NCBI GenBank assembly: GCA_033398695.1
Contig: CM065804.1
Coordinates: 40,811,501 to 40,875,500, forward strand
DNA: 64,000 nucleotides
Direction of reading: 5' to 3'
Source of the DNA: Orobanche coerulescens
Taxonomy: Eukaryota > Streptophyta > Magnoliopsida > Lamiales > Orobanchaceae
In this document: positions 54,830-64,000 of the stretch, piece by piece
How the letters are laid out: every line of letters starts with the position of its first letter
How positions within the stretch are numbered: position 1 is the stretch's first letter
Position numbers and translations under genes: made by a program
Notes under the pieces: model-generated
Database searches by the model: none
Seen by the model: the letters and a program-made list of their open reading frames with translations, nothing else
What the model was told of the DNA's origin: nothing

Positions 54830-55312
54830 CGTTAGCGCACGCTAACGAGGAGTAATCTGCATTCCAGCCAAGTTTCGAAGTAAGCTGCAGTGAAGTCATC
54901 TGAAGGGATAGCGCACGCTACACGTTATCATTAACGCACGCTATCGAAGTCTTGTTACCGTTGTGAAGGAATTCAAACACAGAATAACGTATGCAATGAA
55001 GTCAGCATTAGCGCACGCTACAGAGAAGGCGTAGCGCACGCTAAGCAGTTTGAATCAAGTCAATCAGAACTTTGGAAAAGCAGGTCAAAGTCAGCATATC
55101 AAATGGATACTTTGACAAGTCATACAACGGATATATTGGATTAGCGCACGCTACAAAGGAAGTGGTAGCGCACGCTAACTGTCAAGGACAGTAGCCACTG
55201 GACCGAAACATAAAAAGATTAACGTACGCTACATGAAAGACATTACGTACGCTAAAGCAAAAATGTGCGATAACGCACGCAAAGAAGAAAGGCTAGCGCA
55301 CGCTAGCTAGTC
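54830..55312 (+). repeat. Palindrome array TAGCGCACGCTA in S2 5' LTR
   Basis: About a dozen units, mostly arranged as pairs whose units are 23-24 bases apart (for example near 54905, 55007, 55140, 55217 and 55270). The array ends about 35 bases before TATAAATA. It is the same motif and spacing as in T3 and T4, but in a Copia element. Confidence 0.9.
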
Positions 55313-55346
55313 AACAGCCAGCAACGGCTAGTTTGTGGGAAATGCC

Positions 55347-55354
55347 TATAAATA
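55347..55354 (+). promoter_or_regulatory. TATA box of S2 5' LTR
   Basis: TATAAATA; in the 3' LTR the same place reads GATAAATA (about 58648-58655). Confidence 0.7.
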
Positions 55355-55869
55355 CCATTCCTATGGTATTGTTTGAGAACAACAACCTCAAGCATTCAAG
55401 ACATACATCTGAGAATCATATACTTACATTTTTGTTGTAATATTGAGCTTATATTATGAGTTTGAGTGTTTATACATTCAACATTATACACGAGAGGTAA
55501 AAGAAAAGATACGATTGGATTCGGTGTTATTAGGATCAAGTATCCGGCATTGTTAGAATCGCAATCGATATCTAACTGAGGTTTATCTAGTACCCATAGA
55601 AAGCTAGAGTGGTTGATTCCTTATCCAATAGAAAAGGAAAAACGGTTTTACTCGGACCGATAGAAGACGAGCTTGTAAACGGTAATCCCTCGACCGATAG
55701 AAGAGAGGCGTAGAGGTTTTGATCTTAATCCTATAGAATAAGATACACCGAGAGAGGACGTAGGCTTCGTTAATAGCCGAACCTCTATAAATCCTTGTGC
55801 CAGTTATTTTCCGCAATTTATTTTCGCTTCCGCACAAAACGGCGCAAATATCCGATTTCGTACCCAACA

Positions 55870-55885
55870 ATTAGTATCGGAGTGG
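55870..55885 (+). promoter_or_regulatory. S2 primer site (degenerate)
   Basis: ATTAGTATCGGAGTGG directly follows the LTR and resembles the TGGTATCAGAG initiator-tRNA site with changes. Confidence 0.5.
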
Positions 55886-55926
55886 TACTCCAATACGCGG
55901 CTTAACATCCGAGGAGAAGATCCAAA

Positions 55927-57414
55927 ATGGCATTTCAAATGGCTCCAGTCGATGGCCTTGCTCTCAACCGACCACCATATTTTGATGGCGTGAACTTCAT
56001 GACTTGGAAAAAGAAGATGTCGATATTCATTCGAGCTTACGACATCGAACTTTGGAAGGTGATTTGTCTTGGTCCAAAAAATGCCAACGAATTCAAACGG
56101 TACGCTTAAAACATTTGAAGAATATGACGACTCCGATTGGAAAAACGACCATTTCAGTTGTAAGGCAACTCAACTTCTCTATTGTGCCTTAAATCCGGAA
56201 GAACACAACCGGATATCATCGTGTGATAGTGCCAAAGAAATCTGGAAAATGCTTGAAGTAACACACGAAGGTACGTCTCAAGTAAAAGAGACGAAGATAA
56301 ACATGCTCCTTCATGATTATGAGTTATTCCAAATGAAAGACGACGAATCCATCTCGATTATGCTCGACCGATTTTTGGTCATCACTAATGGATTAGCATG
56401 TTTCGTTAAACCACTTTCGAGTAGTGAGAAAGTAAAGAAAATTCTCCGATCACTACCTCGAGAATGGGACGGTACGGTTATGGCAATAATGGAATCTAAA
56501 GATTTAAACAATCTTGATTTTAGTGCTCTTGTTGGTTCTCTTATCAACTATGAGATTGTTCTAAAATCTCGGAATGCCAAAACGAAACCGAAGGAAAGAT
56601 CGATAGCCTTCAAGGCTAAGGTGCCGAAAAAGAAAGAAGAAATTCCAGTGGACGAAAGTGATGAAGAAATGGCATATTATGCCAAAAATATTAATAAGTT
56701 CCAACACTTATTAAACCGTAGGAAGAAGGATATTCAAGCGGGCGAACCTAAGAAATTCGACAACACCTGTCGATTATGTGGAAAACCAGGCCACTTTGCT
56801 AAGAACTGTCGAGTAAAACAAAAGGAGGTCCTAATCGCAACATGGAGCGACGAATATCCTGATGAAGATTTTCTTGAACAAAATAATCTCGCGCTCATGG
56901 CCCGGAGTTCATTCGACGATAGCGACGTCGAAAGCCAAGTAAGCAATTCTTATGATGAACTTTTTGAAGCATTCGAGTTATTACATACGGACTATCAAAA
57001 TGCTTTAAATGAAATTAAATCCCTCAAGTCTAAATATAAAACTTTGGAAATTGAAAATTCCAAAATACTTGAAAAAGGGAAATTTATTGAAATCGATCAT
57101 TCGAAATGCATTGAAAATGAGAATATTTTAAAGAATGATCTTTTAAAAGTTCAAGATGAACTAAAAATTTTGACAACGATAAATTTGAACAAATGTTATG
57201 TGTTCAAAAATATACGTTAAATAAAGAGGGGTTAGGATTCAAACCACATTCGAAAGACGAATCCGTTAATTTCAAAATACCCCGATGTGAAAAATGTTTG
57301 AAAATCGGGCATCACATTTCAAATTGCAAAAGCCCAAGACGGACGATAAAAATTAAAAAGATTTGGGTTCCTAAAGGAACAAACATTCCAAATATCGTCT
57401 ACGTTTCAAAATAA
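55927..57414 (+). pseudogene. S2 gag (UBN2-type, CCHC knuckles, coiled coil)
   Basis: Starts MAFQMAPVDGLALNRPPYFDG at 55927; this N-terminus (PPxFDGxNFxxWKxxM) is the usual start of SIRE-type gag. A frameshift near 56095 moves it to the next frame, which carries the UBN2-type domain (AKEIWKMLEVTHEGTSQVK near 56230, then a SLPREWDGTVMAI block near 56455). A zinc knuckle CRLCGKPGHFAKNC lies near 56770. After it comes a Glu/Lys-rich predicted coiled coil (about 56950-57200). A second frame break near 57200 precedes a second knuckle CEKCLKIGHHISNC and a KIWVPKGTN end at 57414. Gag forms the particle. Length of about 490 residues is near full for this type, but two frame breaks disable this copy. 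Confidence 0.88.
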
Positions 57415-57832
57415 AAATCAACTATAGGTTGGATCCCCAAAAATAAATTTTGACAAGTAATATTTTACAAAGGGGGAGAAGAAATATTTTTGAGGGTAAA
57501 TAATATTTTCAGGGGGAGTTTATACCCTTATTAATGCATAAATTGGTATCATGCATATTTATATTTAATTTGATATCCTTTATATTTTTACACTTTTTGA
57601 TGAAGACAAAAAGGGGGAGAAGGAGATGAATTGAGATAAAAATGAGAAGGAGAAGAATTGAGATTAGAATGAGAAAAATCGAAGAAGTCGAAAAGAAAAG
57701 AAAAGCACACAAATAGGGGGAGTTGAAAAATTGAAAAATGAAAATCAAAGAAGTTGAAAAGTAAAGGAGATGTCGAAAAGAAAAGAGAATTGGAGGAACT
57801 AACGAAACGATCAATGCCGAAAACTTTGATTC

Positions 57833-57911
<79 letters not shown>

Positions 57912-57973
57912 GTTTTTTTTTACAGATTTTATCCAATTCAAGAGTTGTTTTGTAATCATCAAAAAGGGGGAGA
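57415..57973 (+). other. S2 3' non-coding region with purine-rich stretch and (TA)n
   Basis: Purine-rich sequence with AAAGGGGGAGAAG repeats (57466-57790), where pol would be expected, then a TA run (57834-57906) and the polypurine tract at 57960-57973. No pol relic is seen. Confidence 0.75.
57834..57906. repeat. (TA)n microsatellite
   Basis: About 35 TA units. Confidence 0.95.
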
Positions 57974-59170
57974 TTGTTGGATTATTTATTCCACACATTA
58001 TTTAATTTGTGTTTTGATGATTAAAGTTGCTAAACAAACAAAACAACATCAAGGCGAAGCAAATCGACGAAGCAGACGAAGACACAAAAAGCTGAGCGAA
58101 ATGCATGTCTAGCACATGCAAGTCAACATACGTTAGCGCACGCTAACGAGGAGTAATCTGCATTCCAGCCAAGTTTCGAAGTAAGCTGCAGTGAAGTCAT
58201 CTGAAGGCATAGCGCACGCTACACGTTATCATTAACGCACGCTATCGAAGTCTTGTTACCGTTGTGAAGGAATTCAAACACAGAATAATGTATGCAATGA
58301 AGTCAGCATTAGCGCATGCTACAGAGAAGGAGTAGCGCACGCTAAGCAGTTTGAATCAAGTCAATCAGAATGTTGGAAAAGCAGGTCAAAGCCAGCATAT
58401 CAAACGGATACTTTGACAAGTCATACAACGGATATATTGGATTAGCGCACGCTACAAAGGAAGTGGTAGCGCATGCTAACTGTCAAGGACAGTAGCCACT
58501 GGACTGAAACATAAAAAGATTAACGTACGCTACATGAAAGACATTACGTACGCTAAAGCAAAAATGTGCGATAACGCACGCTAAGAAGGAAGGCTAGCGC
58601 ACGCTAGCTAGTCGACATCCAGCAACGGCTAGTTTGTGGGAAATGCCGATAAATACCATTCCTATGGTATTGTTTGAGAACAACAACCTCAAGCATTCAA
58701 GACATACATCTGAGAATCATATACTTACATTGTTGTTGTAATATTGAGATTATATTATGAGTTTGAGTGTTTATACATTCAAGATTATACACGAGAGGTA
58801 AAAGAAAATATACGATTGGATTCGGTGTTATTAGGATCAAGTATCCGGCACTGTTAGAATCTCAATCGATATCTAAGTGAGGTTTATCTAGTACCCATAG
58901 AAAGCTAGAGTGGTTGATTCCTTATCCAATAGAAAAGGAAAAACGGTTTTACTCGGACCGATAGAAGGCGAGCTTGTAAACGGTAATCCCTCGACCGATA
59001 GAAGAGAGGCGTAGAGGTTTTGATCTTAATCCTATAGAAAAAGATACACCAAGAGAGGACGTAGGCTTCGTTAATAGCCGAACCTCTATAAATCCTTGTG
59101 CCATTTATTTTCCGCAATTAATTTTCGCTTCCGCACAAAACGGCGCAAATATCCGATTTCGTACCCAACA
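57974..59170 (+). repeat. S2 3' LTR
   Basis: 1197 bases, close copy of 54674-55869, with palindrome array 58127-58612. Differences include several CG-to-CA/TG changes inside palindromes. Confidence 0.93.
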
Positions 59171-60319
59171 TCATTAAATATTATAAACTGAGCAAGTAAT
59201 AACTTGCCTCGATACCGATGAAGCCGTTACCAATTCCATTGTCGTCATCTACAAGTCCCTCGGCCCCAATCAATGCAATTCACGAACATTCTCGAACATG
59301 ACCGCAACGCATAGTTCTAATCACCGATCAATAATCTCAACCTATTACAAAAATCAATAAACAACAAGTTCGACAACAATCAACAATCGATAAAACCGAT
59401 TCAGAAACCCAACGGCTCAACAATATCTCGGTTAACCACAAGTCTGATCAAACCAACTTAAACGATCACGAATTCATAACCGAAATAGAATATACTACCC
59501 TGCCTGTTAACTTAGCGCACGTTAATTACTTAACATAACATGCGCTAAGTTGCTCCCGTTAGTGTGCGCTAGCCAATAGGCTTAGTGTCCACTAATGACA
59601 TGCAGTTGCATGTATTTCGGATACCGATAAACATATGGCGATTATCAAGAACAGTTAGTGATTCTGAACCATGTTCAAAGCTATCAAAACAACGAAATCC
59701 AATATCCTTTAACATACAAACAATCATTCAACTTATAATCCAATTCATATAATCACATATCATCTTCTTCCTCAAATATCTACATCATGAACACCAAGAA
59801 CCTTAACAACACTTCCCCAATATAACATTACAGAGATTAATCATCAACAATGACATAAACATCCGCAAAGGAGAGGGGGGGATTAACCAACTTATCTCAA
59901 GAAAACGAACTACACAATTCCAACCACAAGAATCATGTCAATATCCATATATCAACAACAATATCATCATAATCCGGTAATTCACCTCATAATCATGCTT
60001 GTCAACCTGTTTATGTAATAATCATCAACTCAAGAATCATCAATATTCAATCCAAAACGAAATCCAAAGATGAAGAGTGATTACCTTTTTGAAGGAATAG
60101 ATTGATTTCCAAGGTTGAATCCATTTCCAAGAATCGCCAATGATTTAAAGAACAAAGCTTTAATCCATTATTTCTATCTTTAACCTTGTTAAAGAGGATA
60201 ACCTCTCAGTGTTTAGGGACTCCAAATGTCTTCCCAAGGTTCTATCTATCGGTTGCAAGAAGAGAATGGACGAAATGAGGAATGACAGCCAACTACTCAT
60301 ATATATACTGTACATTATT

Positions 60320-60818
60320 AACGTACGCTAACATCTAAAATTAACGTACATTACATGTTTAGCGTGCGCTAACTGTCTTTGTTAGCGTGCGCTATCGAAG
60401 TCCAGAGGCTACTGACTTACTGCATACAATGAGTTACGTACGTAATGCCCATGCAATAGCGTATGTAATCTCCTCTATTTAGCATATGCAAGCCTTCAAC
60501 TGTAGCGTGCGCTACTCATAGTTGACTCGTTTGTCTGGATGCTCCGAAGACGGGTCCACACGCCGACAACTTTGACTAGGATAAGATTCCCTTTGTACAT
60601 ATCTGATGTTAGCGTGCGCTAATCAACATGCATTAGCGTGCGCTGACACTTCCCAACAAACATCCGTTGACCTCGTCGGCACATGCGCCGAAAGTGACCG
60701 GGTCCACACATAGATTCCTTCTGAGCTAGTCTGTACTAGCGTGCGCTATCTTTCACCTCTAGCGTGCGCTAAACCAGCACGATAGCGTACCCGAGGCATG
60801 TATATTAGTGTGCGCTAG
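60320..60818 (-). repeat. Palindrome array B in T4 right LTR
   Basis: Same units and spacing as 51989-52488 with scattered decay (for example AGCGTACCCG near 60785 and AGTGTGCGCT near 60806). Confidence 0.85.
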
Positions 60819-61105
60819 TAATGTTACACTTAGCCATTTTCAGCTACTCTTGTCCAACGTCTCAACATACTATATACGAACATACGGCATACTGAATACG
60901 TATACTCCTTCCAACAATACTCTCATACGATAAGCCCGACACACAATGTCTTCCAATACAACTGTCAACCAAGTGCGGTGATAATACCAATACAGATGTC
61001 TTTGTCCTTCATTTATTTTATCCATACTGTACAGATTCCACGCTGTACAACATAACTGGGATAAAATAATATTAAACCACAGTAGTAGAAATTCCGGATA
61101 TTACA

Positions 61106-63124
61106 ATCATGATCCGTTCCTTCCCACCAGTTGATTAAAGAGTCTCTACCTCAGTCTCTGTAGATGTTTCATCCTTCATTAGAGACATCGTAGGCAAGGA
61201 TCCAATCTTCCGAATAGGTTACCTGTTCACCCTTCTAGTGATTAGACTTCATCTTTAGCTGTAACAGAAGATTTCCTTCTGCCAGTAGCCTCGAGAACTC
61301 GTTGGTGGCATCCTCCAGAGTTTTGAATTTATTGAACATGGCAGACTCCCTGATGAGCATATAAAAGTATCTCAACAGTTCATTGTTTTTCCAGTCCTTT
61401 AATTCAGTTGATGTAGGTTGTCGATCAGTTGGGAGCAAAATCTCAGAAGGCTTTCATACTATACTCTTCCATAGAAAATTGGGATCCCGGAACTCAGGTC
61501 GAGAACCAGTTACCCGGTTCCTTTCACTCCTTGACCTGGCCCAGGTCCGGCCAGTCGTCCGATGGCAGTAATGACTTTTTCTTCTAATGCAGCCTCTACT
61601 CTTTCTCTCTATAGCCTCCACTTCATGGTAGACTCTCTAGACACTTCGCCCTTTTGGCATCATCAAGATCCAAGACTTGCCGTGAATATCTCGAAGGAGT
61701 TTCATTGATTTGGCCTGTTAGGTCTTTAGATCATTGACACTATCGACCAGCCCCCAAACCACTGCTGTAAGATCTTCAATCTTGTGATCGTGGTCAGTCA
61801 GTTTGGATCCAATGTATTCAAGGACGGCAACAGTCTTTGCTTAAGCGACCTGAAGCTTCTCTTACTCTTGCTTCAGGATCCGCTCTCAATGATGTTTAAG
61901 TTGGTTAAGGGCTTGCCATAATGCTGTTGGCATGAGGCGAAAAACCTCTTCCACATTGTTGATATCCATTTTTAGATTCAGGAGCTCTTCCTGAGATGTT
62001 TCGTACATCTATTCTATCTCCTTTCTGATGTCATACAGGACCTTTACGACATCCTGCAGAAATACAGTCTGGTGATCGATGGCTTGAAGTTGCTCAATTC
62101 GTGCCTCTGTGCGCGGAGAGCCAGGGCGCGCAATCTTTGAGTCTGACGGTTCTCCGAGCAGTCTTAGAACCACGTTTTGATGGGGTTTCTATTGTCTGTA
62201 GTCAGGAAGGAAACCATCATCAGATTCAGAGTGGGAACCTGTAGAGATAGGAGATTCAACCTGTTCAGAAGCAGGGGCTTTTGAAGGTTGAGCTACAGTG
62301 TCTATCTGGAAGACAGAAGCGACTGATTCTTCCGGCCTTGGTTGGTTTTCAGTAGTCTGAACAATAGGTTGGACTAATTTCTCCTATAGACTCTCAGCTT
62401 CCGCCTGTTCCGGAAGAGGGACTGATTCCTCTTGGCGAACGGCGCGGGTGGTGTCTTCTTCTTCTTCTTCTGTCTGCTGGACAAATGCATCATGTACAGG
62501 ATGAGCTTCCTGTATGGGAGAAGTAGAAGGTTCTTTATGGATGATAGGTGGGACTGATTCCTCCTGTTTCTGTTCTTCATGGGCTACTTCCTGCTGTAGG
62601 GGCGGGGACTGATGTTTTTCATAGGATGTCCCCTGGCCCTGTTGGGATTGGATGTTGGTGATTTCTCCTTCCCTAACCTTTTCTCAGCTCATACGAAGGC
62701 CTGCCTGTAAGGCCTCATCATCATCGTAAGAGCCTGGCTCAGAGTGGTTGCTTGATGATGGAGCATGACTTCCCTTTGAGTTGGGCCTTTTCTTTTGCCA
62801 TGAAGTAGTTTGAGATAAGCTCAAGGGAAAAGTGATCATCCCATCTGATCAGGACCTCAACGTTTTGGGTGCCCGTGACCTCCAGAGCAAATAACTCCTC
62901 TTCCTTCCAGTCCTCCCAGTTGTACAAGGTGTCGTATGGGGCGACCCTGTAGGATCTCCAACCTAGAAGCGCTCGAAGGCTTCCTCTATTTGGACTTGAA
63001 GGAGAGTGTTATTTATAATATCCGTCGGGGAGGGACTCCACATAGTGGTGAGTTCTACTATTCGGTTGGGATTCTCGACAGGTAAGGGAGCCTGTAGAGA
63101 AGTGGGATCCCTGACAGAGGTGCA
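61106..63124 (-). pseudogene. Accessory ORF copy B of S1 (QEESVPP-repeat, coiled-coil tail)
   Basis: No named family is recognised. The minus strand is cut at 63124 by a Copia LTR. It reads LLQVQIEEAFERF (about 63000), YNWEDWKEEELFALE and LIRWDDHFSLELI blocks (62930-62800), homologous to copy A. A Glu/Pro-rich stretch with QEESVPP repeats follows (about 62620-62380). A long tail then has a helical, heptad-like pattern (IEQLQAIDHQTVFLQDVVKV near 62110, MYETSQEELLNLKMDINNVE near 62010, then a DHDHKIEDL region near 61790). Several stops and frame changes interrupt it. It sits just before the S1 3' non-coding region and LTR, the position of env-like or accessory ORFs in SIRE-type elements. A coiled-coil structural or binding role is only a guess. 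Confidence 0.65.
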
Positions 63125-64000
63125 TGTTAGGAGTATGCCCTCGAATACCACTCTAGCATTGTACTTTTTATTATTGAAATTATTATCAGAAGGCAATTGT
63201 GTGTTTGTTTATTTACTGGTAGTCACTGCATTACTGACTAGTGAATATATAGATAGAAATTAGTCCTTGTATTTGAAAGCAAAACGTTCCACTCCTTATT
63301 GGATAAGGGTATCGGCACTGGAAAGGTTTATGGCTCAAATACTTAATCGTTCGCAAGTCGATGAAAATCGACTGGGCGTCAAGTTTATGTGAAGAGTTGT
63401 ATGATGTGTTCTTTGACTTGGAGAGTGCCTATCGATCACTATTGGTTAGTGGGAACACATGTTATAGGTATGCTAATGAGATTAGTATACTCGAACCGAC
63501 TCACCCTCGATTCATCACACGGATTTCACTCCAGGACAATCAATGACGGAATCGAAAGGTTGGGATAGGTATTCGTGAACCTACGACTTGAGGATTTAGT
63601 AGGGATGTGCTTGTGACATTAAGATTTTCATTAGAGTAGTTCGATCTAAAAAAATGGAAGGTGGGGGTCAACCTCGACGTGCATCTTGACGGGCAAGTAG
63701 AACGTTCTAATAAATGCCAAGATGGGACTGTTTCTCCTCTAAGTGAATGGGTATATGTCCTATGCGGTTATTGGCAGCTGAGATCATAAGTCTTTGGCCA
63801 AAGAATTGGATCTAGTTGTATTGGATACACGAGAGCTCAGTGATTTCAATTTGCATTAACTCACGCATAGCGTCAAGTACAGATAGGGGTTTGACTGACG
63901 GTGACCCTATAACTTGATCTGGACATTTGAAAGAGGGGTTTATACGTATACTGGTATTCACAACAAAAAGTTTTTAGAATGATCTCAATCATTCGTTCTC
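63125..64000 (+). repeat. Copia-type LTR, 5' part (runs off the window)
   Basis: Begins TGTTAGGAGTATGCCCTCGA, like Copia LTR starts of the TGTxGGAxTATGCCCT type, and interrupts the S1 accessory ORF. It continues with AT-rich, non-coding sequence to the window end. The preceding bases GTGCA may be the target duplication, but the other end is outside the window. Confidence 0.6.

Larger units (their letters stand above)
54674..55869 (+). repeat. S2 5' LTR
   Basis: 1196 bases: TGTTGGAATATT start, palindrome array (54830-55312), TATAAATA (55347-55354), leader, ACCCAACA end. No similarity to Tekay LTRs outside the palindrome motif. Confidence 0.93.
54674..59170 (+). mobile_element. S2: gag-only SIRE-like Copia element
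   Basis: 4497 bases with TGTTGG...CCAACA ends and target duplication TCATT (54669-54673, 59171-59175). LTRs are 54674-55869 and 57974-59170 (1196 and 1197 bases). The internal region has gag but no protease, integrase, reverse transcriptase or RNase H, so the element is non-autonomous (the class known as TR-GAG). A PPT AAAAAGGGGGAGAT precedes the 3' LTR. Confidence 0.92.
48857..61105 (-). mobile_element. T4: non-autonomous Tekay-like element with giant LTRs
   Basis: Both ends are LTRs (48857-52774 and 53054-61105) with minus-strand TGTAATATCCGG starts and GGGTGTTACA ends, flanked by ATCAT (48852-48856, 61106-61110). The internal region is only 279 bases and has no ORF, but keeps the primer site and the pre-PPT palindrome. 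After removing S2 and a mosaic segment the LTRs are about 3.55 kb. It must have moved using proteins of another element. Confidence 0.9.
53054..61105 (-). repeat. T4 right LTR (5' LTR), interrupted by S2
   Basis: Segments 53054-54673 and 59171-61105; about 3.55 kb without S2. Same inner order as the left LTR: array B 60818-60320, TATA about 60307-60299, array A 59596-59512, hairpin units 54239-54226 and 54167-54154. Confidence 0.9.
45900..63124 (-). mobile_element. S1: SIRE/Maximus-type Copia element, 3' half (hosts a LINE and T4)
   Basis: Minus-strand order: accessory ORF (63124-61106), T4 inserted with ATCAT duplication (48852-48856 and 61106-61110), a 3' non-coding region (48856-48366), polypurine tract AAAAAGGGGGAAAT (about 48363-48350), then a 3' LTR starting TGTTGGGATAAACAC at 48348. 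The PPT and LTR start are characteristic of SIRE-type Copia. Pol and the 5' LTR are not in the window, because a Copia LTR interrupts at 63125. Confidence 0.7.

Noticed and set aside
57588..57998. 136-residue minus-strand ORF with Tyr-Ile repeats
   Set aside because: It is the translation of the TA microsatellite and purine-rich tract.
1..64000. Host genes, tRNA or rRNA genes, satellite or telomere repeats
   Set aside because: None found; every coding signal is accounted for by transposable elements or their accessory ORFs.

Overview
The window is plant (eudicot-type) repeat-rich DNA with no recognisable host gene, rRNA, tRNA or CRISPR. Everything I can identify is a retrotransposon or a relic of one: Ty3/Gypsy elements of the Tekay/Del chromovirus, Athila and Reina/CRM-like types, Ty1/Copia elements of SIRE/Maximus type, and RTE-clade LINEs. 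An accessory ORF family here resembles uncharacterised repeat-rich proteins I loosely associate with Lamiales; this taxonomic hint is weak.

Layout. 1-1401: 3' end of an RTE LINE (+). 1402-~2600: plus-strand Athila-like LTR. ~2600-18142: minus-strand Athila-type element (5' LTR 16811-18142), split by T1, a complete Tekay-type element at 5218-14011 (target duplication GATTA). 18143-19150: LTR plus gag of a Reina/CRM-like element (-). 19199-39407: T3, a Tekay-type element (-) arranged LTR-internal-LTR-truncated internal; its 3' LTR is split by T2 (21240-30587, +, duplication ATAAG). 39408-41640: a plus-strand copy of an accessory ORF family. 42036-43690: decayed Copia gag (-). 43691-45040: decayed Athila-associated ORF (+). 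~45900-63124: a SIRE-like Copia element S1 (-) whose LTR carries a 5'-truncated LINE (46733-47931) and whose accessory-ORF/3' region is split by T4 (48857-61105, -, duplication ATCAT), a non-autonomous giant-LTR element. T4's right LTR is itself split by S2 (54674-59170, +, duplication TCATT), a gag-only SIRE-like element. 63125-64000: start of another Copia-type LTR.

The most striking structure is inside the LTRs. (1) Just upstream of each TATA box lies an array of 10-14 bp palindromes spaced about 21-24 bp: TTACGGCCGTAA in T1, TGTGCCGCGGCACA in T2 and in the Athila-like LTR, and TAGCGYRCGCTA in T3, T4 and the unrelated Copia element S2. (2) Downstream, all four Tekay families keep what reads as a spliced leader: a GT donor, a small exon of about 70-90 nt where both its ends are visible, and then an intron with a GC donor (GCAAGT), a CTRAC branch point and a TTCAG/TTTAG acceptor. 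(3) Inside that GC-AG intron, every family has tandem repeats carrying a covarying stem with a GACG loop, reminiscent of gammaretroviral packaging hairpins. (4) A palindrome AAGTTTCG-CGAAACTT sits between pol and the polypurine tract, and is kept even in the non-coding element T4. Together these suggest an LTR regulatory system: phased-palindrome promoter, spliced mRNA versus unspliced genomic RNA, and an intron-borne packaging-like signal. The structure is seen in sequence; the functions are inference.

Relative order from nesting: Athila before T1; T3 before T2; S1 before its LINE and T4; T4 before S2. T1 is the youngest-looking coding element (LTRs 2165 bp each, gag-pol open except one frameshift). 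All other coding regions carry stops, frameshifts or truncations.
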